8,023 nucleotides of DNA from positions 1 through 8,023 of the forward strand of contig JPPB01000319.1 of NCBI GenBank assembly GCA_001483205.1, read 5' to 3'. The notes under the pieces were generated by a model. That model was given only the letters and a program-made list of their open reading frames with translations. It made no database searches and had not been told where the DNA came from. This document shows positions 6,397 through 8,023 of this stretch, one piece after another. This DNA comes from an alpha proteobacterium 3107. Lineage in GTDB: Bacteria > Pseudomonadota > Alphaproteobacteria > Rhodobacterales > Rhodobacteraceae. The position numbers and the translations under genes are program-made. Each line of letters opens with the position of its first letter. Within the stretch, counting starts at the first letter, position 1.

Positions 6397-7890
6397 TCAT
6401 GCAGATGTCTTTCCGGCCAACTTCATTAGGTTTGGCAGTTTAGGCATTTTGTCGCGCAACAGCATGTCTTCCACGGACAAGCCCTGAATGACGGGATAAT
6501 CTATTTGCGTCATGTCGGTAAAGGTTTCCTTGCTTCTGTTGTTTTCAACTGTCTGCATTTGATTGGCGAAGCAGATCATGACTCCGGCTTTTGCGTCAAA
6601 GCGGCGAACCGTTGTTTCCAATGCTCTCACGGAATCCGGCGTCACGTTGCCGCCCTTTACCTGCACGATGGCGTATTGCTCTTTTATCGGCTTTTCCATG
6701 GGGATGAATTTGAGAACGCCGTCAACGCCTTTGTCCGGCCCTTTCGTTCCGGGTTGATGAAACATCCCTTCGGCACCGACGTGACCGCACGCCCATTTCT
6801 CGAACTCGAACTTGTCCCGATTTGCCAATTCCCTTACCTGATCCGGCGTTTCCGGCACACCGAAGGCTGATATGTCATTGGGGTCAAGCCGCAACTTGAA
6901 ATTTGTGAGTATGCGCCGCTTTACCAAGCCGGTTGCAAACCTGGATATATCTATCCCAATCCATCGGCGTCCCAATTTCTCCGCAGCATGAGTTGAAGTT
7001 CCGCACCCGCAGAACGGGTCAAGCACAAGGTCGCCTGGATTGCTGCTGGCCTGAATGATGCGCTCAAGTAAAGCCAGCGGCTTCTGTGTGGGATAGCCGA
7101 TGTATTGGCCCTTTTGGCGGGCCGCTATAGCGAAGCCGTTCCCCTTTTCCTGTGGCCACCATGTCTCGGGGACTTTTCCCTCGGCAAGATCATATTGCCC
7201 ATCGACAAATCCGGAACCACGCAGGCCGGGCTTGAAGTTGTCCTTCGTCTTCTCGTGATGGCCAATGCGCACTGCATCAGAGTTGAACGTCCATGTGTCA
7301 CCGACCGAATACCAGTGAATCGTGTCGTGCTTGCGGTTGAACTGACGCATCCCCGGCGAACCAGGACCAGTGTAGCACCAAACTATTTCATTCCGATAGT
7401 TGGCACGCCCGAAGATCACGTCCATGAGGATCTTCAGATAGTGGCTCGCGGTCGGGTCGCAGTGCAAGTAGATGCTTCCGGTCGGCTTGAGAACACGACG
7501 CATGGCGATGAGCCGCTCGGCCATGTTCACAAGGTAGGCGTCCAGCCGGAATTTTGCGTTCGGCCCGTCCACCCGGCTTGCAACATCAATGAGTTGCGCA
7601 ATCGTGCGAGTGGCCGGGCCGCTCTTGAAGCGTTCAAGCACCGCGCTTTGGGCATCGCCCCACTGCCATGTGTCTTCAAACGCTGCAACGGGCTTTGCGG
7701 TCTTGTCCTTTCCTTTGAAGGGCAGGTTGTAATCACTTTTGGAGTTGAAGGGCGGGTCGAGATAGATCAGGTCAACGGATTCCGATGGAATCGCCAACCG
7801 ATCATTGAGCACGTTCAGGCAGTCGTCGGCATACAGGATGCGGTTGACTTCATTGTCGATTGTTCCAATCTTGTATTGATTCTTGGTCAT
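6397..7890 (-). CDS. DNA methyltransferase fused to Mrr-like nuclease domain
   Basis: The N-terminal part (about 15-330) is an amino-methyltransferase of the N4-cytosine/N6-adenine group. The catalytic motif DPPF (45-48, in LIYLDPPFNSKSDY) precedes the AdoMet-binding FCGCGT (293-298, in VLDPFCGCGTSTHAAE), which is beta-class order, with the target-recognition region between. The C-terminal part (about 355-470) resembles an Mrr-like PD-(D/E)xK nuclease: GVDG with Asp390, then AIVQVKGG with Gln410 and Lys412. The 497-residue chain could thus both modify and cut DNA, or cut DNA of a given methylation state. ATG 7890 is chosen because GGAGG lies eight bases upstream; a TTG at 7896 would sit almost on that site. 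The gene has visibly lower G+C than phnY (27 of 60 in line 6541-6600 versus 36 of 60 in 5641-5700), suggesting transfer. It has no separate restriction or specificity gene in view. The target sequence cannot be read from the protein. Confidence 0.85.
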   Translation of the reverse strand: MTKNQYKIGTIDNEVNRILYADDCLNVLNDRLAIPSESVDLIYLDPPFNSKSDYNLPFKGKDKTAKPVAAFEDTWQWGDAQSAVLERFKSGPATRTIAQLIDVASRVDGPNAKFRLDAYLVNMAERLIAMRRVLKPTGSIYLHCDPTASHYLKILMDVIFGRANYRNEIVWCYTGPGSPGMRQFNRKHDTIHWYSVGDTWTFNSDAVRIGHHEKTKDNFKPGLRGSGFVDGQYDLAEGKVPETWWPQEKGNGFAIAARQKGQYIGYPTQKPLALLERIIQASSNPGDLVLDPFCGCGTSTHAAEKLGRRWIGIDISRFATGLVKRRILTNFKLRLDPNDISAFGVPETPDQVRELANRDKFEFEKWACGHVGAEGMFHQPGTKGPDKGVDGVLKFIPMEKPIKEQYAIVQVKGGNVTPDSVRALETTVRRFDAKAGVMICFANQMQTVENNRSKETFTDMTQIDYPVIQGLSVEDMLLRDKMPKLPNLMKLAGKTSA

Positions 7891-7950
7891 CGACAATTCC
7901 TCCGAACTTTCGGGGAATGTCAGTGGAACAGCCTCACTTAGGGTGTAAAC

Positions 7951-8023
7951 TCATAAATACCATATGACGATAGCGGCGATCTGTGCTGCGGCGAGGAATG
8001 TTTCCGGGCATCGGAAGGTCCGC
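7951..8023 (-). mobile_element. IS5-family-like transposase, C-terminal fragment at edge
   Basis: Read on the minus strand, the last codons before TGA (7953-7951) encode RCPETFLAAAQIAAIVIWYL, preceded by RTF at the window edge. This resembles the C-terminal helix of IS5-family DDE transposases, which commonly end in R-C-P-x-x-F-x-x-A-I-x-x-A-A-x-V-I-F/W-W-L. The gene enters from the right and only 23 residues plus stop are visible. About 60 bases lie between its stop and the methyltransferase start, so the insertion-sequence end must fall there; CTTAG at 7937-7941 followed by GGTGTAAACTC is one possible boundary, unproven. Both genes point the same way, so read-through from the element could reach the methyltransferase. 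Confidence 0.65.

Noticed and set aside
7891..7896. TTG start two codons upstream of the methyltransferase ATG
   Set aside because: The GGAGG site would be only about two bases from this TTG, whereas it is eight bases from ATG 7890.
7105..7941. A 278-codon plus-strand frame opposite the methyltransferase gene
   Set aside because: The methyltransferase motifs on the minus strand are unmistakable; the plus-strand frame has no recognisable domain and runs past the methyltransferase start.

Overview
The window looks like a GC-rich alphaproteobacterial chromosome, most probably Rhodobacteraceae. The base and codon composition, the protein families (long family-5 periplasmic binding protein, ArgO exporter, EamA permease, PhnY-type dehydrogenase) and the autotransporter-barrel remnant all fit that group. 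This placement comes from remembered family resemblance, not from a search.

Layout, left to right. Bases 1-197 hold no gene I can assign; they contain a perfect 10-bp inverted repeat and the leader of the first gene. Bases 198-1748 carry two co-directional inner-membrane transporters 30 bp apart: an ArgO/LysE-type amino-acid exporter and a ten-helix EamA/DMT permease. A short open frame at 1884-2432 follows. It encodes only the C-terminal part of an autotransporter outer-membrane barrel and is probably a gene remnant. On the minus strand, 2523-4559 encodes a 678-residue secreted peptide-type ABC binding protein, with no permease or ATPase genes beside it.

The binding-protein gene is divergent from a phosphonate locus at 4739-6348. 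The dehydrogenase there closely resembles PhnY (phosphonoacetaldehyde dehydrogenase, 482 aa). Immediately upstream, with its own ribosome site, is a 44-codon open frame that resembles the N-terminus of PhnA (phosphonoacetate hydrolase). I read this as a phnA-phnY pair in which almost all of phnA has been deleted, leaving phnY close behind the old phnA start. PhnY would make phosphonoacetate, the substrate PhnA cleaves to acetate and phosphate, so the local pathway appears broken unless another hydrolase exists elsewhere. The divergent control region (4560-4738) contains a near-palindrome and a direct repeat that could be an operator.

The right end looks acquired. A lower-GC minus-strand gene (6397-7890) encodes one protein joining a beta-class-order DNA methyltransferase to an Mrr-like PD-(D/E)xK nuclease domain. 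Behind it, at the window edge, is the C-terminus of an IS5-family-like transposase (7951-8023).

The most notable points are the phnA remnant fused to phnY's upstream region, the methyltransferase-nuclease fusion next to an insertion sequence, and the 11-bp tandem duplication at the argO start that creates a four-residue upstream reading frame. I saw no CRISPR array, tRNA or rRNA.
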